In this document: positions 1-9,580 of the stretch, piece by piece
Layout: each line of letters opens with the position of its first letter
Numbering within the stretch: the first letter of the stretch is position 1
Assembly (NCBI GenBank): GCA_002389265.1
Contig: DGOD01000053.1
Span: 1-11,391, forward strand
Source: Gammaproteobacteria bacterium UBA4475
GTDB taxonomy: Bacteria > Pseudomonadota > Gammaproteobacteria > Pseudomonadales > Azotimanducaceae
Direction of reading: 5' to 3'
Length of the DNA stretch: 11,391 bases
Translations under genes and position numbers: made by a program
Notes under the pieces: generated by a model
Databases searched by the model: none
The model's input: only the letters and a program-made list of their open reading frames with translations
Told to the model about the DNA's origin: nothing

Positions 1-1261
1 TGCTGCTGATGATGGTGTTATGCCCCAGACAGAAGAAGCGATCAAGCACGCGCAGGCGGCTAATGCGCCGATCGTTGTTGCGCTGAATAAGATGGACAAA
101 GAAGGCGCTGAGCCAGATCGCGTTAAAAACGAATTGGTGGCTAAAGGCGTTATCCCAGAAGACTGGGGCGGTGATACACAGTTTATCGAAGTCTCGGCGC
201 TGACCGGAGATGGCATTGATAATCTGCTGGAAGCCGTGCTGCTCCAGGCTGAATTGCTCGAACTCAAGGCAGTATTTGAAGGTCCTGCCCGTGGCATCAT
301 TATTGAGTCTGAATTGGACAAAGGCCGTGGCCCTGTTGCCACTTTGCTGGTTCAAAATGGTACGTTGCAGCAAGGTGACATTATCGTTGCCGGTGAACAT
401 TTTGGTCGGGCCAGAGCCTTGATCGACGAACATGGTAAAACCCTGAAGACCGCCGGTCCTGCAACGCCCGTGGCAATCCTTGGACTGAATGGTACACCGG
501 CCGCCGGAGATACATTCCAAGTGGCCAGGGATGAGCGCACCGCCAGAGAAGTGGCTGATTTCAGAATGCATCGAGCCAAAGAAGAACGTTTAGCCACGCC
601 GGCGGTAACTCTCGATAACTTGTTGTTGAGTTTCAGTGCCAATGAAGTGAACTACCTGAACGTTGTGGTCAAGGCAGACGTCCGTGGTTCCCTCGAGGCT
701 ATTATTTCCTCGCTCAAGGAAATGGGTAACGATGAGGTCAAAGTGAATATTGTGCATTCCGGAGTCGGTGGTATTACCGAGTCTGACGTGAGCTACGCCC
801 AGACTTCAGGTGCTGTAATTTTTGGCTTTAACGTTCGGGCTGATACTGCGGGCCGTCGTTTGGTAGATGCTGAAGGCTTAGATTTGCGTTATTACAAAGT
901 TATCTATGATCTTGTGGATGACGTTAAGGCGGCTCTGTCTGGCATGTTGTCTCCTGAAGTGCGCGAGGATATCGTTGGTATCGCTGAGGTTAAGGACGTC
1001 TTTGATTCGAAGAAATTTGGTAATGTTGCCGGCTGTATGGTGATTGAAGGCACGGTCTTCAAGGACAAAAAGATCAGGGTCTTGCGCGACAGCGTTGTCA
1101 TCTATGAGGGCGAACTGGAATCTCTGCGCCACTATAAAGAAGAAGTTGCCCAGGTTAAACGTGGCACCGAGTGTGGTATTGGTGTGCGTAATTACAATGA
1201 CGTCAAAGTCGGAGATCAAATCGAAGTCTTTGATATCCGCGAAGTTGCGCGGAAACTGTAA
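1..1261 (+). CDS. infB: Translation initiation factor IF-2, 3' part (5' end outside window)
   Basis: IF2 is the GTPase that brings initiator fMet-tRNA to the 30S subunit and promotes 50S joining in the cytoplasm. The frame is open from base 2 and ends at TAA 1259-1261, giving about 419 residues, roughly the C-terminal half of a typical 890-residue enterobacterial IF2. The visible part begins [10 protein letters not shown], just after the missing G1-G3 motifs. G4 is NKMD (visible residues 29-32) and G5 is SAL (65-67). Then follow the beta-barrel domain II ([12 protein letters not shown]), domain III ([12 protein letters not shown]), and the C-terminal fMet-tRNA-binding domain with [12 protein letters not shown]. 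No frameshift is seen. It is the first visible gene of the infB-rbfA-truB-rpsO-pnp series, with 37 nt before rbfA. Identification is very secure. The N-terminal region and start cannot be assessed. Confidence 0.98.
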   Translation, partial: AADDGVMPQTEEAIKHAQAANAPIVVALNKMDKEGAEPDRVKNELVAKGVIPEDWGGDTQFIEVSALTGDGIDNLLEAVLLQAELLELKAVFEGPARGIIIESELDKGRGPVATLLVQNGTLQQGDIIVAGEHFGRARALIDEHGKTLKTAGPATPVAILGLNGTPAAGDTFQVARDERTAREVADFRMHRAKEERLATPAVTLDNLLLSFSANEVNYLNVVVKADVRGSLEAIISSLKEMGNDEVKVNIVHSGVGGITESDVSYAQTSGAVIFGFNVRADTAGRRLVDAEGLDLRYYKVIYDLVDDVKAALSGMLSPEVREDIVGIAEVKDVFDSKKFGNVAGCMVIEGTVFKDKKIRVLRDSVVIYEGELESLRHYKEEVAQVKRGTECGIGVRNYNDVKVGDQIEVFDIREVARKL

Positions 1262-1298
1262 CGGATGTCATTTCAACGTCGCAACATGAGAGTAATCA

Positions 1299-1715
1299 GT
1301 GCCTAAAGAATTTAGCCGTGGGCGCCGGGTCGGTGACCATATCCAGCGTGAGCTGGCGACGCTGATCCAGCGAGAAGTCAAAGACCCACGGGTCGGCATG
1401 GTCACCATCAGCGAGGTCAAGGTCAGCCGTGACCTCGCCTATGCGGATGTCTACTTTACGCTCATCGCTCAGGATATGTCCGAGACCAATGTCAAAGAAG
1501 GTGAAGAAGTGCTGAATAGTGCTGCAGGTTTTCTACGCAGTCAGTTAGCCAAGTCACTGACGACACGCGTCACGCCGCGGTTACGGTTTCACTTCGATAG
1601 TACCATCGAGAACGGTGCGCACATGGATCGTGTTATTCATGCGGCGCGCGCCCGTGATGCTCAGTTGCCCCCTGAGCTGGCTGATAGCGATGAGGCGAAA
1701 CCGACAGATGGCTAG
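1299..1715 (+). CDS. rbfA: Ribosome-binding factor A
   Basis: RbfA is a small KH-fold protein that binds the 30S subunit and helps mature the 5' end of 16S rRNA; in E. coli it is needed at low temperature. The product is 138 residues (E. coli 133). The opening KEFSRGRRV, the block QREVKDPRVGMVTISEV and the motif SRDLAYADVYFT match the family core, and RLRFHFDSTIENGAHMDRVI is the conserved C-terminal part. The start is GTG at 1299, chosen because it aligns with the family N-terminus and has a GAGAG ribosome-binding sequence 6 nt upstream. There is no ATG in a suitable place. Its last 8 bases overlap the truB start, suggesting translational coupling within the operon. Confidence 0.96.
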   Translation: MPKEFSRGRRVGDHIQRELATLIQREVKDPRVGMVTISEVKVSRDLAYADVYFTLIAQDMSETNVKEGEEVLNSAAGFLRSQLAKSLTTRVTPRLRFHFDSTIENGAHMDRVIHAARARDAQLPPELADSDEAKPTDG

Positions 1716-2667
1716 ACCTGGCGGTAGAAACAATCGACGCCCCCGTGGTCGCCAAGTGGATGGCATACTTATTCTGGATAAATCCGCGGGCGTTACCTCC
1801 AACGGCGCGTTGCAAATGGCGAAAGGCTTGTTCAATGCGAATAAGGCTGGCCATACCGGTAGTCTTGATCCACTGGCAACAGGCCTTCTGCCACTGTGTT
1901 TTGGCGAGGCGACAAAATTTTCGCAGTTTTTGCTGGATGCAAATAAACAATACCGCGCCCGCGTCAAGCTTGGGGTGACGACTGACAGCGGTGATGCGGA
2001 CGGCAATGTCATCGAAGAAGCACCAGTGCCGGCGCTAGATAAGGTGATGCTTGAAGCTGCCGCATCGCAGTTCAGGGGTGAAATCGAACAGATTCCTCCC
2101 ATGTATAGTGCCTTGAAGGTTGATGGTCAGCCTCTTTACAAACTAGCTCGGCAGGGAATTGAGATCGAGCGTAAGGCGCGACCTGTGACTATCTTCAAGC
2201 TTGAAGTAGAAGAATTCAGTGCCGATGAGTTGGTACTGAATATCACCTGCAGCAAAGGGACTTATGTCAGAACACTGGCAGAGGACCTGGGTAAAGTGTT
2301 AGGCTGCGGCGCGCATGTGGTCGGTCTACGACGCTTGGCTTCTGGTCCCTTTAATCTGGATCAGGCGATGACTTTGGAAGAACTTGAAGCCTTGTTGCAA
2401 GTCCAGGGTTTCGAGGGGCTTGATCAGAGGTTATTGCCCGTCGCAGACATAGTCGGCGACTGGCCGGCACTTGAAGTGCCAGATTTTACGGCGATATTTT
2501 TTAAACAAGGCCAGGCGGTGCAAATTGCCAAGGCGCCCACTGCCGGTTGGGTAAGAATTTTTTCAGAGGCTACGGACGATCAGGCATTAGAATTCCTGGG
2601 TGTCGGTGAGGTTCTGGAAGATGGAAGAGTGGCGCCAAAAAGACTAGTGGCGTCATCAGCAAGCTAA
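1708..2667 (+). CDS. truB: tRNA pseudouridine(55) synthase
   Basis: TruB converts uridine 55 of the T-loop of elongator tRNAs to pseudouridine and also acts as a tRNA-folding chaperone. The chosen ATG at 1708 gives 319 residues (E. coli 314). An in-frame ATG at 1615 would add 31 residues read from within rbfA that resemble no TruB. The N-terminus has a basic Arg-rich leader, then VDGILILDKSAGVTSN. The catalytic motif GSLDPLATGLLPLCFGEATKF carries the nucleophilic Asp54. Further family blocks are KQYRARVKLGVTTDSGDADG, IPPMYSALKVDGQPLYKLAR and SKGTYVRTLAEDLG, and the C-terminal part is PUA-like. The start overlaps rbfA by 8 nt; a GAGG lies a rather long 12 nt upstream. A 68-nt gap separates it from rpsO. 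Confidence 0.97.
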   Translation: MARPGGRNNRRPRGRQVDGILILDKSAGVTSNGALQMAKGLFNANKAGHTGSLDPLATGLLPLCFGEATKFSQFLLDANKQYRARVKLGVTTDSGDADGNVIEEAPVPALDKVMLEAAASQFRGEIEQIPPMYSALKVDGQPLYKLARQGIEIERKARPVTIFKLEVEEFSADELVLNITCSKGTYVRTLAEDLGKVLGCGAHVVGLRRLASGPFNLDQAMTLEELEALLQVQGFEGLDQRLLPVADIVGDWPALEVPDFTAIFFKQGQAVQIAKAPTAGWVRIFSEATDDQALEFLGVGEVLEDGRVAPKRLVASSAS

Positions 2668-2735
2668 CGTACGGCAATCTGCAAATATGCGCGGACCGCT
2701 GTGTAACTTAATTATGCATATTGGAGAGAACTAAA

Positions 2736-3005
2736 ATGGCACTAACAGCAGAAAAGAAAGCTGAAATCGTCAAAGACTTTGGCATTGTAGAAAATGACTC
2801 TGGATCGCCAGAAGTACAGGTTGCATTGTTGACTGCGAATATTGAAGCGCTTCAGTCACATTTCAAAGAGCACATTCATGACCACCATTCTCGCGTAGGT
2901 TTGTTGCGGATGGTGAGCCAGCGTCGCAAGCTGTTGAATTACCTGAAAAGCAAGAGCGTAGATCGATATGCTTCGCTTATCAGCCGACTTGGTCTGCGAA
3001 AGTAA
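2736..3005 (+). CDS. rpsO: 30S ribosomal protein S15
   Basis: S15 is a primary 16S rRNA-binding protein of the 30S platform and contributes to the B4 intersubunit bridge. With the ATG at 2736 the product is 89 residues, exactly the length of E. coli S15. It carries the hallmark segments [40 protein letters not shown] and [10 protein letters not shown], and ends LGLRK. A TTG 15 nt upstream is in frame, but it is part of the ribosome-binding site GGAGAG (2723-2728), which is 7 nt from the ATG. E. coli S15 represses its own translation through an mRNA pseudoknot. I could not recognise an equivalent fold in the 68-nt leader, nor a clear promoter there, so it may rely on read-through from infB-truB plus an unseen promoter. 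Confidence 0.98.
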   Translation: MALTAEKKAEIVKDFGIVENDSGSPEVQVALLTANIEALQSHFKEHIHDHHSRVGLLRMVSQRRKLLNYLKSKSVDRYASLISRLGLRK

Positions 3006-3041
3006 AGACCTGTCCCCGCTGTACGCTCTGACGAGTTGGGC

Positions 3042-3086
3042 ACGATACTTCTGGTGCAGTCACCAGGTAAGTAGTCAGTGCATCGT
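3042..3086 (+). promoter_or_regulatory. Stem-loop in pnp leader, candidate RNase III processing/autoregulation element
   Basis: In the 119-nt gap between rpsO and pnp, CTGGTG (3051-3056) and CACCAG (3061-3066) form a perfect 6-bp stem with the loop CAGT. The stem extends through ACTT (3047-3050) with AAGT (3069-3072) across a 2-nt bulge. An outer pair ACGAT (3042-3046) with ATCGT (3082-3086) could close an asymmetric structure. No T-run follows, so this is not an intrinsic terminator. In E. coli the pnp leader forms a long hairpin cut by RNase III, after which PNPase degrades the duplex and represses its own synthesis. Position and shape fit that role, but the assignment is inferred. Confidence 0.45.
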
Positions 3087-3124
3087 TATGGGCGGCAGCC
3101 ACTAGAACCTGATTGGAGAAAAGT

Positions 3125-5239
3125 GTGAATCCTATAAGAAAGCAATTTAAATATGGCGGCCATGACGTCGTTATCGAGACTGGCAAGATTGCCAGACAAG
3201 CCACTGCAGCAGTCGTTGTGACCATGGCAGAAACCACCGTACTTGTGGCCGTTGTTGGTCGTAGGGAAGCAAAACCGAATCAGGACTTTTTCCCCCTGAC
3301 GGTAAACTACGAAGAAAAAACTTATGCGGCCGGTAAAATTCCCGGTGGCTTTTTCAAGCGTGAAGGTCGTCCTTCTGAGAAAGAAACGCTGACATCACGT
3401 CTTATCGACCGTCCCATTCGGCCGTTGTTTCCTAAGGGCTTCATGAACGAAGTTCAGGTCACTTGCCAGGTGATCTCTGCAGCGAAAGATGTTGATCCCG
3501 ATATTATTGCCATGATCGGTACTTCTGCCGCATTAGCATTGTCTGGTATCCCTTTCAGCGGACCTATTGGTGCTGCGCGCGTCGGTTTTACTGAAGACGG
3601 CTACATTTTGAACCCTGGCTATGCTGCCCTCGCGACCTCCGATCTTGATATGGTGGTTGCCGGTACTGCAGATGCGGTACTGATGGTTGAGTCACAAGCT
3701 AAAGAATTAACCGAAGACCAAATGCTGGGTGGCGTGTTATTCGCTCACCAGGAAATGCAGGTCGTGATCCATGCGATCAACGAATTGAAAGCTGAGGCGG
3801 GTAAAGCGTCTTGGGATTGGCAGCCAGAAGCTGTCAACGAGTCACTGACTGCGGCTGTGAGTGATAAATTCGCTGCAGGCGTCGGTACGGCATACCAGGT
3901 CGTCGACAAGATGGCTCGTCAGGACCAGATCAGCGCGCTGCGCGATCAGGCGATTGTTGAGCTGGCCGATGCCGCTAATGGCGTCGCTGCGGGCGATGTA
4001 TCTGGTGTTTTTGCCAAGCTTGAAAAGAAAATTGTTCGCCAGCGTATCATTGCTGGTGAGCCTCGAATCGACGGTCGCGACACGACCACTGTCAGGCCGA
4101 TCAGCGTAGAAGTCGGCCTCTTGCCAAAGGCCCACGGCTCAGCTTTGTTCACTCGGGGTGAGACTCAAGCCATCGTCACGACCACGTTAGGTTCTATGCG
4201 CGATGCGGCGATCATTGATGCCCTGCATGGCAGCTTTCGCGACAATTTCCTGTTGCACTATAACTTCCCTCATTACAGTGTTGGCGAGACTGGTTTTTCC
4301 GGTGGACCCAAGCGGCGTGAGATCGGTCATGGTCGACTGGCCCGTCGTGGTTTGGCAGCGGTACTGCCAGCAGCGGCTGACTGGCCTTACACCACGCGCG
4401 TAGTGTCTGAAATCACAGAGTCTAACGGTTCATCGTCAATGGCCAGCGTTTGTGGCGCTAGCTTGGCATTGATGGATGCTGGTGTACCTCTGAAAGCACC
4501 TGTTGCCGGTGTGGCCATGGGTCTCGTTAAAGATGAAAATGGTTTTGCCATTTTGACAGATATCCTCGGCGACGAAGATCATCTTGGCGACATGGATTTC
4601 AAGGTTGCCGGTACCGATACGGGTGTGACTGCGCTGCAGATGGACATCAAGATTCAAGGTATTACCGAAGAGATTATGGAAGTCGCGTTAGCTCAGGCTA
4701 AAGACGCGCGTCTGTTCATCTTGGTAGAGATGAATAAAGTCATCAATAAATCTCGCGAGTCTGTATCTGCCAATGCACCAGCGATGGTGACCATGAAGGT
4801 GGACGCTGACAAGATTCGCGACGTTATCGGTAAAGGTGGTGCAACAATCCGTGGCATCACTGAGCAAACAGGCGCATCTGTGGACATCGATGACAATGGC
4901 ACAATCACTATTTTTGGTGAAGGGTCTGAGTCTAGAGATGCCGCTGTCGCGATGATTATGGCTATCACGGCTGAGGCTGAGGTGGGTCAGATCTACAAGG
5001 GTAAGGTTGTCAAAATCGCCGACTTCGGCGCATTTGTTAATATTCTGCCCGGTAAAGACGGTTTGCTGCATATCTCGCAAATTTCCCAGGAAAGGGTCGA
5101 AAAAGTGACTGATTTCCTGGCTGAAGGCCAGGAAATTGAAGTCATCGTCTTGGATGTTGATCGCGGTCGGATCAAGCTTTCGATGAAAGAAATGCCTAGT
5201 CAAGCCGATGCTGAGGCACCTGCTGCAGCCACTGAATAA
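3125..5239 (+). CDS. pnp: Polyribonucleotide nucleotidyltransferase (PNPase)
   Basis: PNPase is a trimeric phosphorolytic 3'-5' exoribonuclease that degrades mRNA, preferring oligoadenylated ends, and can polymerise in reverse; in many proteobacteria it joins the RNA degradosome. The start is GTG at 3125 ([12 protein letters not shown], matching E. coli MLNPIVRKFQYG), with GGAG at 3115-3118 spaced 6 nt. A TTG at 3113 overlaps that site and is not used. The product has 704 residues (E. coli 711). Domains: RNase PH-1 (about 1-145, with [20 protein letters not shown]), helical linker, and RNase PH-2 (about 315-545). PH-2 holds [13 protein letters not shown] and the catalytic block [12 protein letters not shown] (Asp485, Asp491, Lys493). 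A KH domain follows (about 554-614, IGKGG) and then S1 (about 619-688, [13 protein letters not shown]). The Ala-rich tail is typical. It is the last gene of its operon. Confidence 0.98.
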   Translation: MNPIRKQFKYGGHDVVIETGKIARQATAAVVVTMAETTVLVAVVGRREAKPNQDFFPLTVNYEEKTYAAGKIPGGFFKREGRPSEKETLTSRLIDRPIRPLFPKGFMNEVQVTCQVISAAKDVDPDIIAMIGTSAALALSGIPFSGPIGAARVGFTEDGYILNPGYAALATSDLDMVVAGTADAVLMVESQAKELTEDQMLGGVLFAHQEMQVVIHAINELKAEAGKASWDWQPEAVNESLTAAVSDKFAAGVGTAYQVVDKMARQDQISALRDQAIVELADAANGVAAGDVSGVFAKLEKKIVRQRIIAGEPRIDGRDTTTVRPISVEVGLLPKAHGSALFTRGETQAIVTTTLGSMRDAAIIDALHGSFRDNFLLHYNFPHYSVGETGFSGGPKRREIGHGRLARRGLAAVLPAAADWPYTTRVVSEITESNGSSSMASVCGASLALMDAGVPLKAPVAGVAMGLVKDENGFAILTDILGDEDHLGDMDFKVAGTDTGVTALQMDIKIQGITEEIMEVALAQAKDARLFILVEMNKVINKSRESVSANAPAMVTMKVDADKIRDVIGKGGATIRGITEQTGASVDIDDNGTITIFGEGSESRDAAVAMIMAITAEAEVGQIYKGKVVKIADFGAFVNILPGKDGLLHISQISQERVEKVTDFLAEGQEIEVIVLDVDRGRIKLSMKEMPSQADAEAPAAATE

Positions 5240-5256
5240 GGGCGGCTAGAGAGTAT

Positions 5257-5288
5257 AAAAAAAGCCGGTCAGCGACCGGCTTTTTTTT
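5257..5288. terminator. Bidirectional rho-independent terminator between pnp and acs
   Basis: The stem GCCGGTC (5264-5270) pairs with GACCGGC (5274-5280) around the loop AGC. Seven A residues precede it (5257-5263) and eight T residues follow it (5281-5288). The A-tract pairs with the T-tract and becomes the U-run when read in reverse. The element can therefore stop pnp transcription from the left and acs transcription from the right. It lies 17 nt after the pnp stop and about 64 nt beyond the acs stop. No second terminator with a T-run is seen between 5289 and 5351. Confidence 0.93.
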
Positions 5289-5351
5289 CAGTTTTTTTTA
5301 CCTTGATGAATGTGCCTTGGCTTCTTCACCAAGAAAATGCCACGAGTTCGA

Positions 5352-7289
5352 CTAACTGTCGGGTCGATTGGCAATCAAGTTTTCAACTACCGCTGGATCG
5401 GCCAGTGTGCTGGTGTCGCCAAGGTTGTCCAGTTCGTTAGCGGCGATCTTGCGGAGTATCCTGCGCATGATTTTACCAGATCGGGTTTTTGGCAAGCCAG
5501 GCGCCCACTGAATAACATCTGGTTTGGCGATAGCGCCGATCTCTGTTCGGCACTGGTTCATTAGTTCCTGTCTCAGGGCTTCGGTGCCCTCGACATCATG
5601 CATTAAAGTGACATAGGCATAGATCCCCTGGCCTTTGATCGAGTGGGGGAAGCCGACGACAGCTGCCTCGGCGACGGCTTCGTGGAGCACCAAGGCGCTT
5701 TCCACTTCAGCGGTGCCCATTCTGTGGCCCGAGACATTCAAGACATCATCGACTCGGCCGGTGATCCAATAATAACCATCAGCGTCACGTCGAGCACCGT
5801 CGCCAGCAAAATAATAACCGGGGTAGGTTGAGTAATAGGTCTTGATGCAACGTTCATGATCGCCATAGACCGTTCGAATTTGACCAGGCCATGACCGAGC
5901 GATCACCAAGTTGCCCTCGCCGGCACCTTCTATAAGCACGCCGTTGGTGTCCAGTAGCTCCAGTTCGACACCAAAAAATGGTTTGGTGGCGGAGCCAGGT
6001 TTGAGGGGCGTCGCACCGGGTAAAGGCGATATCATAATGCCGCCAGTTTCCGTTTGCCACCAGGTATCAACAATCGGACAGCGTTCGGCGCCGACGATAT
6101 GATAGTACCACTCCCAAGCTTCTGGATTGATGGGTTCGCCAACACTGCCCAGTAGGCGCAGGGACGCGCGAGATGTGGCGGTGACAAACTCATTGCCTTG
6201 GCCCATCAGGGCTCGCAATGCAGTGGGTGCTGTATAGAAAATATTAACCTTGTGTTTATCGACTACCTGCCAGCAGCGTCCGGCATCCGGGTAAGTGGGT
6301 ATGCCCTCGAACATCAGTGTGGTCGCACCGTTGGCGAGGGGGCCATAGATAATATAAGTGTGGCCCGTGACCCAGCCGACATCCGCGGTACACCAATAAA
6401 TATCGCCATCGTGATAGTCGAAGATGTACTTGTGGGTCATGGCAGCCTGGAGCATATAACCGCCAGTGGTGTGCAACACACCCTTCGGTTTGCCGGTGGA
6501 GCCTGACGTGTACAATATAAAAAGTGGGTCCTCACTATCCATGGGGACCGCTTCACAGCTTGCTGAAACCGCCTGAATGGCTGCTTCGTAGTGAATATCT
6601 CGCGTGCTGTCCCAGGGCACATCAGCGCCAGTGCGTTGGACGACAATGACGGTCTCGACATTTGGGCAACCCAAGAGCGCCTGATCAGTGTTGGCTTTGA
6701 GTGGAATGGGTTTGCCGCCGCGAACCCCCTCATCAGCCGTAATGACCGTGCGGCAGTCGGAATCGAGAATCCTGTCCTGCAGTGCTTGAGGTGAGAAGCC
6801 GCCGAAGACGACTGAATGAACGGCACCGATACGGGCGCACGCCAGCATCGCGTAGGCGGCTTCTGGCACCATGGGCATATAGATGCAGACTCGGTCGCCT
6901 TTAACTACGCCACGGTCTTTCAGGACATTCGCTAGCCGGCAGACTTTGTCGTGGACCTCAGAGTAGGTCAGGCTGGCATCGACAGTAGGATCATCGCCTT
7001 CCCAGATAATCGCCACCTGATCGCCGCGGGCCTCTAAGTGCCGGTCCAGGCAGTTGTAGCAGGCGTTGAGCTGGCCACCAATAAACCAAGCAGTCTGACC
7101 TTGTTGTAAGTCCGACTCGGTCAGCGTGTGCCAGGGTCTGCTCCAGCTGAGGAACTCATTAGCCTGTGCTGGCCAGAAGGATTCTGGTTGATTGATTGAC
7201 TCATCGTACATCTGGGCATAACGCTCGCTATCAATAAATGCGCGTTGTTGAGTCGCCTTGGATACTGGGTAGATCTTGTGTTCTGACAT
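5352..7289 (-). CDS. acs: Acetyl-coenzyme A synthetase (AMP-forming)
   Basis: Acs activates acetate in two steps, through acetyl-AMP to acetyl-CoA, for growth on acetate and its scavenging; it acts in the cytoplasm. The product has 645 residues (E. coli 652). Its sequence fits the ANL adenylating-enzyme family: N-terminal acetyl-CoA-synthetase domain with [16 protein letters not shown], nucleotide-binding loop [12 protein letters not shown] (260-271), the acetate-pocket/adenylate motif [10 protein letters not shown] (408-417), hinge region [15 protein letters not shown] (509-523), and the C-terminal lysine in TRSGKIMRR (Lys606, equivalent to E. coli Lys609, which drives adenylation and is inactivated by acetylation). 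The start is ATG at 7289, with AGGAG (7300-7304) spaced 10 nt inside the end of pgi. Only 3 nt separate it from pgi, so it has no obvious promoter of its own and is probably read from the pcnB/pgi transcript. It is intact. Confidence 0.97.
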   Translation of the reverse strand: MSEHKIYPVSKATQQRAFIDSERYAQMYDESINQPESFWPAQANEFLSWSRPWHTLTESDLQQGQTAWFIGGQLNACYNCLDRHLEARGDQVAIIWEGDDPTVDASLTYSEVHDKVCRLANVLKDRGVVKGDRVCIYMPMVPEAAYAMLACARIGAVHSVVFGGFSPQALQDRILDSDCRTVITADEGVRGGKPIPLKANTDQALLGCPNVETVIVVQRTGADVPWDSTRDIHYEAAIQAVSASCEAVPMDSEDPLFILYTSGSTGKPKGVLHTTGGYMLQAAMTHKYIFDYHDGDIYWCTADVGWVTGHTYIIYGPLANGATTLMFEGIPTYPDAGRCWQVVDKHKVNIFYTAPTALRALMGQGNEFVTATSRASLRLLGSVGEPINPEAWEWYYHIVGAERCPIVDTWWQTETGGIMISPLPGATPLKPGSATKPFFGVELELLDTNGVLIEGAGEGNLVIARSWPGQIRTVYGDHERCIKTYYSTYPGYYFAGDGARRDADGYYWITGRVDDVLNVSGHRMGTAEVESALVLHEAVAEAAVVGFPHSIKGQGIYAYVTLMHDVEGTEALRQELMNQCRTEIGAIAKPDVIQWAPGLPKTRSGKIMRRILRKIAANELDNLGDTSTLADPAVVENLIANRPDS

Positions 7290-7292
7290 GGG

Positions 7293-8909
7293 TTAGTAAC
7301 TCCTGCCCTTGCGCGTTTGTTGGTATCGGCTGAGTAGTTTGCGAGTAGACGGATCCAGTGTCGGCTCGGCACCTTGATCGATTGCCTTGAAAATAGTTTC
7401 ACTAAGCTTTTTGCCGAGCTCGACTCCCCATTGATCGAAGGGATTAATCTGCCATATTTGCGCCTGACAAAACACCTTATGTTCATATAAAGCGATCGTA
7501 GCGCCCAGCGTCTCGGGCGTTAACTGATCCATGACAATAGTATTGGAGGGTCGATTGCCCGGCATGACTCGCGGCATTTTTTCTGATTCGGTGCCCTCAA
7601 ATTTTAGCTGTTCAATGCTTTGGCCTTGTAACAGTGCCTGGCTCTGGCTCAGGCAATTCGCGACCAGCCAGTCGTGATGCAGCTGTCGATCATGATGGGG
7701 CGTTAAGGGCAGAATAAAATCAATGCTGGTGAAGTGCGTCCCCTGATGTAGGAGTTGGTGAAAGGCGTGTTGTCCGTTTGTGCCTTCGCCACCCCAAATC
7801 GTTGGACCGGTCTGGATCGAGACGAGATCGCCCTCGACGGAAACAGATTTGCCGTTGGATTCCATGTCGAGTTGCTGCAGGTGGGCCGGTAATAATCTCA
7901 GTGAGTGGTCGTAAGGCAAAATGGCATGTGACCCCACATCCATGAAGTTTCGATAGAAGACCCCCAGCGCCGCCAGCATCATGGGCATATTATTGGGCCA
8001 GCTGGCGGTGCGAAAGTGCGTGTCCATGGACTCAGCGCCGCGCAAAAGCGACTCAAAGTGGGCAAAGCCAAATTTGATGGCGATAGGTAGGCTGACAGCA
8101 GACCAGAGGCTGTAGCGTCCGCCTACCCAGTCCCACATAGGTAGAATATTTTCGTCAGCAATGCCAAACGCTTGGGCGGCCGCCACATTACTGGTGATTG
8201 CAACCGCATGCTGATTTAGTTGTGTCGTCGGAATAGCTTGCCGTAGCCAGCGCTGGGTTGATTCGGCATTGACTCGGGTTTCCACGGTGGAGAAGGATTT
8301 GGAGACGATAATGACCAAGGTCCTGGTGGGATCTAGCCTGGCGAGCACTTGGTCGATATGCAGACCATCAACATTGGCGACATAGTCACAGCGGATCTGG
8401 CCATCGTCGTAGGGCGAGAGTGCTTCATCCACCATGCGCGGGCCAAGGTAAGAGCCACCGATACCAAGATGCAAAATATTAGTGATGGTTTTGCCGCTGG
8501 CGCCGAGCCATTGGCCGGATCGCACCGCGTCGCTGATGCGTTTGACGCTGGCTAAGGATGCCTGGACGTCGCCATACTGATCGGTGAGTTGGGGGCTGAC
8601 CTGCCCTGGACTCGTTCTGAGCAAGGTGTGCAGCGCGGCGCGATTTTCGGTGCGGTTGATTGGCTCGCCGGCAATCATGGCGTCGATGCTAGACTGCAGT
8701 GTGATGCCATCGAATAACTGTTGGAATAGTGTCAGCGTCTTAGCGTTGATCAGGTTTTTTGAGTAATCCAGCGTCAGACCCGCTGCAGTCATGCTATACC
8801 GAGTCGCGCGGACAGGGTCCGCCTCAAACATCGACATCATAGACGACTGACACATCTCCTGCGCATGGTTAGTAAGCGCTTGCCAGCCGATCGGGAGTGC
8901 GTAAGTCAT
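7293..8909 (-). CDS. pgi: Glucose-6-phosphate isomerase
   Basis: Pgi interconverts glucose-6-phosphate and fructose-6-phosphate in glycolysis and gluconeogenesis. The product has 538 residues (E. coli 549). Seen in order: NRTENRAALH (86-94), the phosphate-binding GIGGSYLGP (149-157) and SKSFSTVET (203-211), signature DWVGGRYSLWSAVSLP (260-275), MESNGK with the catalytic Glu350, GTNGQHAFHQLLHQG with the ring-opening His381, and the C-terminal signature NPFDQWGVELGK with Lys500. The start ATG at 8909 lies 5 nt after the stop of the upstream kinase gene, and no good ribosome-binding sequence precedes it. Translation is therefore probably coupled to that gene. acs follows after 3 nt. No broken motif or frameshift is visible. 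Confidence 0.97.
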   Translation of the reverse strand: MTYALPIGWQALTNHAQEMCQSSMMSMFEADPVRATRYSMTAAGLTLDYSKNLINAKTLTLFQQLFDGITLQSSIDAMIAGEPINRTENRAALHTLLRTSPGQVSPQLTDQYGDVQASLASVKRISDAVRSGQWLGASGKTITNILHLGIGGSYLGPRMVDEALSPYDDGQIRCDYVANVDGLHIDQVLARLDPTRTLVIIVSKSFSTVETRVNAESTQRWLRQAIPTTQLNQHAVAITSNVAAAQAFGIADENILPMWDWVGGRYSLWSAVSLPIAIKFGFAHFESLLRGAESMDTHFRTASWPNNMPMMLAALGVFYRNFMDVGSHAILPYDHSLRLLPAHLQQLDMESNGKSVSVEGDLVSIQTGPTIWGGEGTNGQHAFHQLLHQGTHFTSIDFILPLTPHHDRQLHHDWLVANCLSQSQALLQGQSIEQLKFEGTESEKMPRVMPGNRPSNTIVMDQLTPETLGATIALYEHKVFCQAQIWQINPFDQWGVELGKKLSETIFKAIDQGAEPTLDPSTRKLLSRYQQTRKGRSY

Positions 8910-8914
8910 ATTAG

Positions 8915-9580
8915 TTAAACCATGGAAGGCGTCGGATTGTAGTAGTGTCTGGCGCGTTTCACTGTGCTGAGATAGGTAACGAGTGCTTCGTAGTCAGCGT
9001 CGCTATTAACCAAGTCTATCTCGGCAGCATTGACGATGAGTAGCGGTGCGGCGTCATAATAATGAAAGAAGCGGGTGTATGCATCCACCAGCTGGGCAAG
9101 ATATTCTTTTTCAATCTGCTGCTCAGCGGCGACACCCCGTAGCTGAATGCGATCCAATAACACGGGTACGGGAGCTTGCAGATAGATCACTAGATCAGGT
9201 GTTGGTGCCTCGATGGCAAGGTGATTATAAACGTTGTCGTACAGCTCCAATTCGTCGCGATCGAGGTTGATTTCGGCGAATAAGCGGTCTTTTTCGAGCA
9301 GAAAATCAGCAATTCTGACGGGTTCAAACATATCACCTTGGCGCATTTCCTGAATTTGCCGGCTGCGTTCAAACAAGAAAAACAACTGTGTGGGCAATGC
9401 CGCCTGACGGCGGTTCTGATAGAAGCGCTCAAGAAAGGGATTGGTCTCAGGTTTTTCCAGCACTGTTTCGTAGTTGAATGTGGCGGCGAGTCGTTTAGTA
9501 AACGAGGTCTTGCCGACCCCGATAGGACCCTCTACAGCAATATAGTGGGGAAAGTTCGGGTGGTTTGTGTCGAGCTGCAA
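8915..9580 (-). CDS. Deoxynucleoside kinase (dGK/dAK-like), TTG start
   Basis: This belongs to the deoxynucleoside kinase family, which phosphorylates deoxynucleosides (purine type in many bacteria) for nucleotide salvage. The chosen start is TTG at 9580, giving 221 residues, a normal length. It has GGGAG (plus-strand 9587-9591) 6 nt upstream and places the protein start just before the first beta strand. Visible features: P-loop EGPIGVGKTS (17-26), EKPETNPFLERFY, the FLFERSRQ segment, the family hallmark IADFLLEKDRLFAEINLD, and the LID-like RIQLRGVAAEQQI. The frame is open back to 9814, but that extension runs inside the pcnB coding sequence and has no kinase character. The preferred base cannot be told from sequence. 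Context: 52 nt after pcnB and 5 nt before pgi. In relatives folK often precedes this kinase and panB/panC follow it; all three are missing here. Confidence 0.9.
   Translation of the reverse strand: MQLDTNHPNFPHYIAVEGPIGVGKTSFTKRLAATFNYETVLEKPETNPFLERFYQNRRQAALPTQLFFLFERSRQIQEMRQGDMFEPVRIADFLLEKDRLFAEINLDRDELELYDNVYNHLAIEAPTPDLVIYLQAPVPVLLDRIQLRGVAAEQQIEKEYLAQLVDAYTRFFHYYDAAPLLIVNAAEIDLVNSDADYEALVTYLSTVKRARHYYNPTPSMV

Noticed and set aside
1615..1707. Upstream ATG for truB inside rbfA
   Set aside because: The extra 31 residues are out-of-frame rbfA sequence. ATG 1708 fits the family length and N-terminus.
2668..2735. Promoter or S15-binding pseudoknot upstream of rpsO
   Set aside because: Only an 8-bp palindrome TATGCATA and A+T-rich sequence are visible. 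No convincing -35/-10 pair or pseudoknot stems could be drawn.
3113..3124. TTG start for pnp
   Set aside because: The TTG overlaps the GGAG ribosome-binding sequence that serves GTG 3125, and the GTG start matches the family N-terminus.
4688..5203. 171-codon minus-strand frame opposite pnp, and similar long antisense frames opposite truB, acs and pcnB
   Set aside because: They lie wholly within secure coding sequences on the other strand, show no recognisable motifs, and are expected shadows of codon bias.
5316..5333. Small hairpin CTTGG/CCAAG after acs
   Set aside because: It is five base pairs without an adjacent T-run on either strand; the neighbouring bidirectional terminator explains termination.
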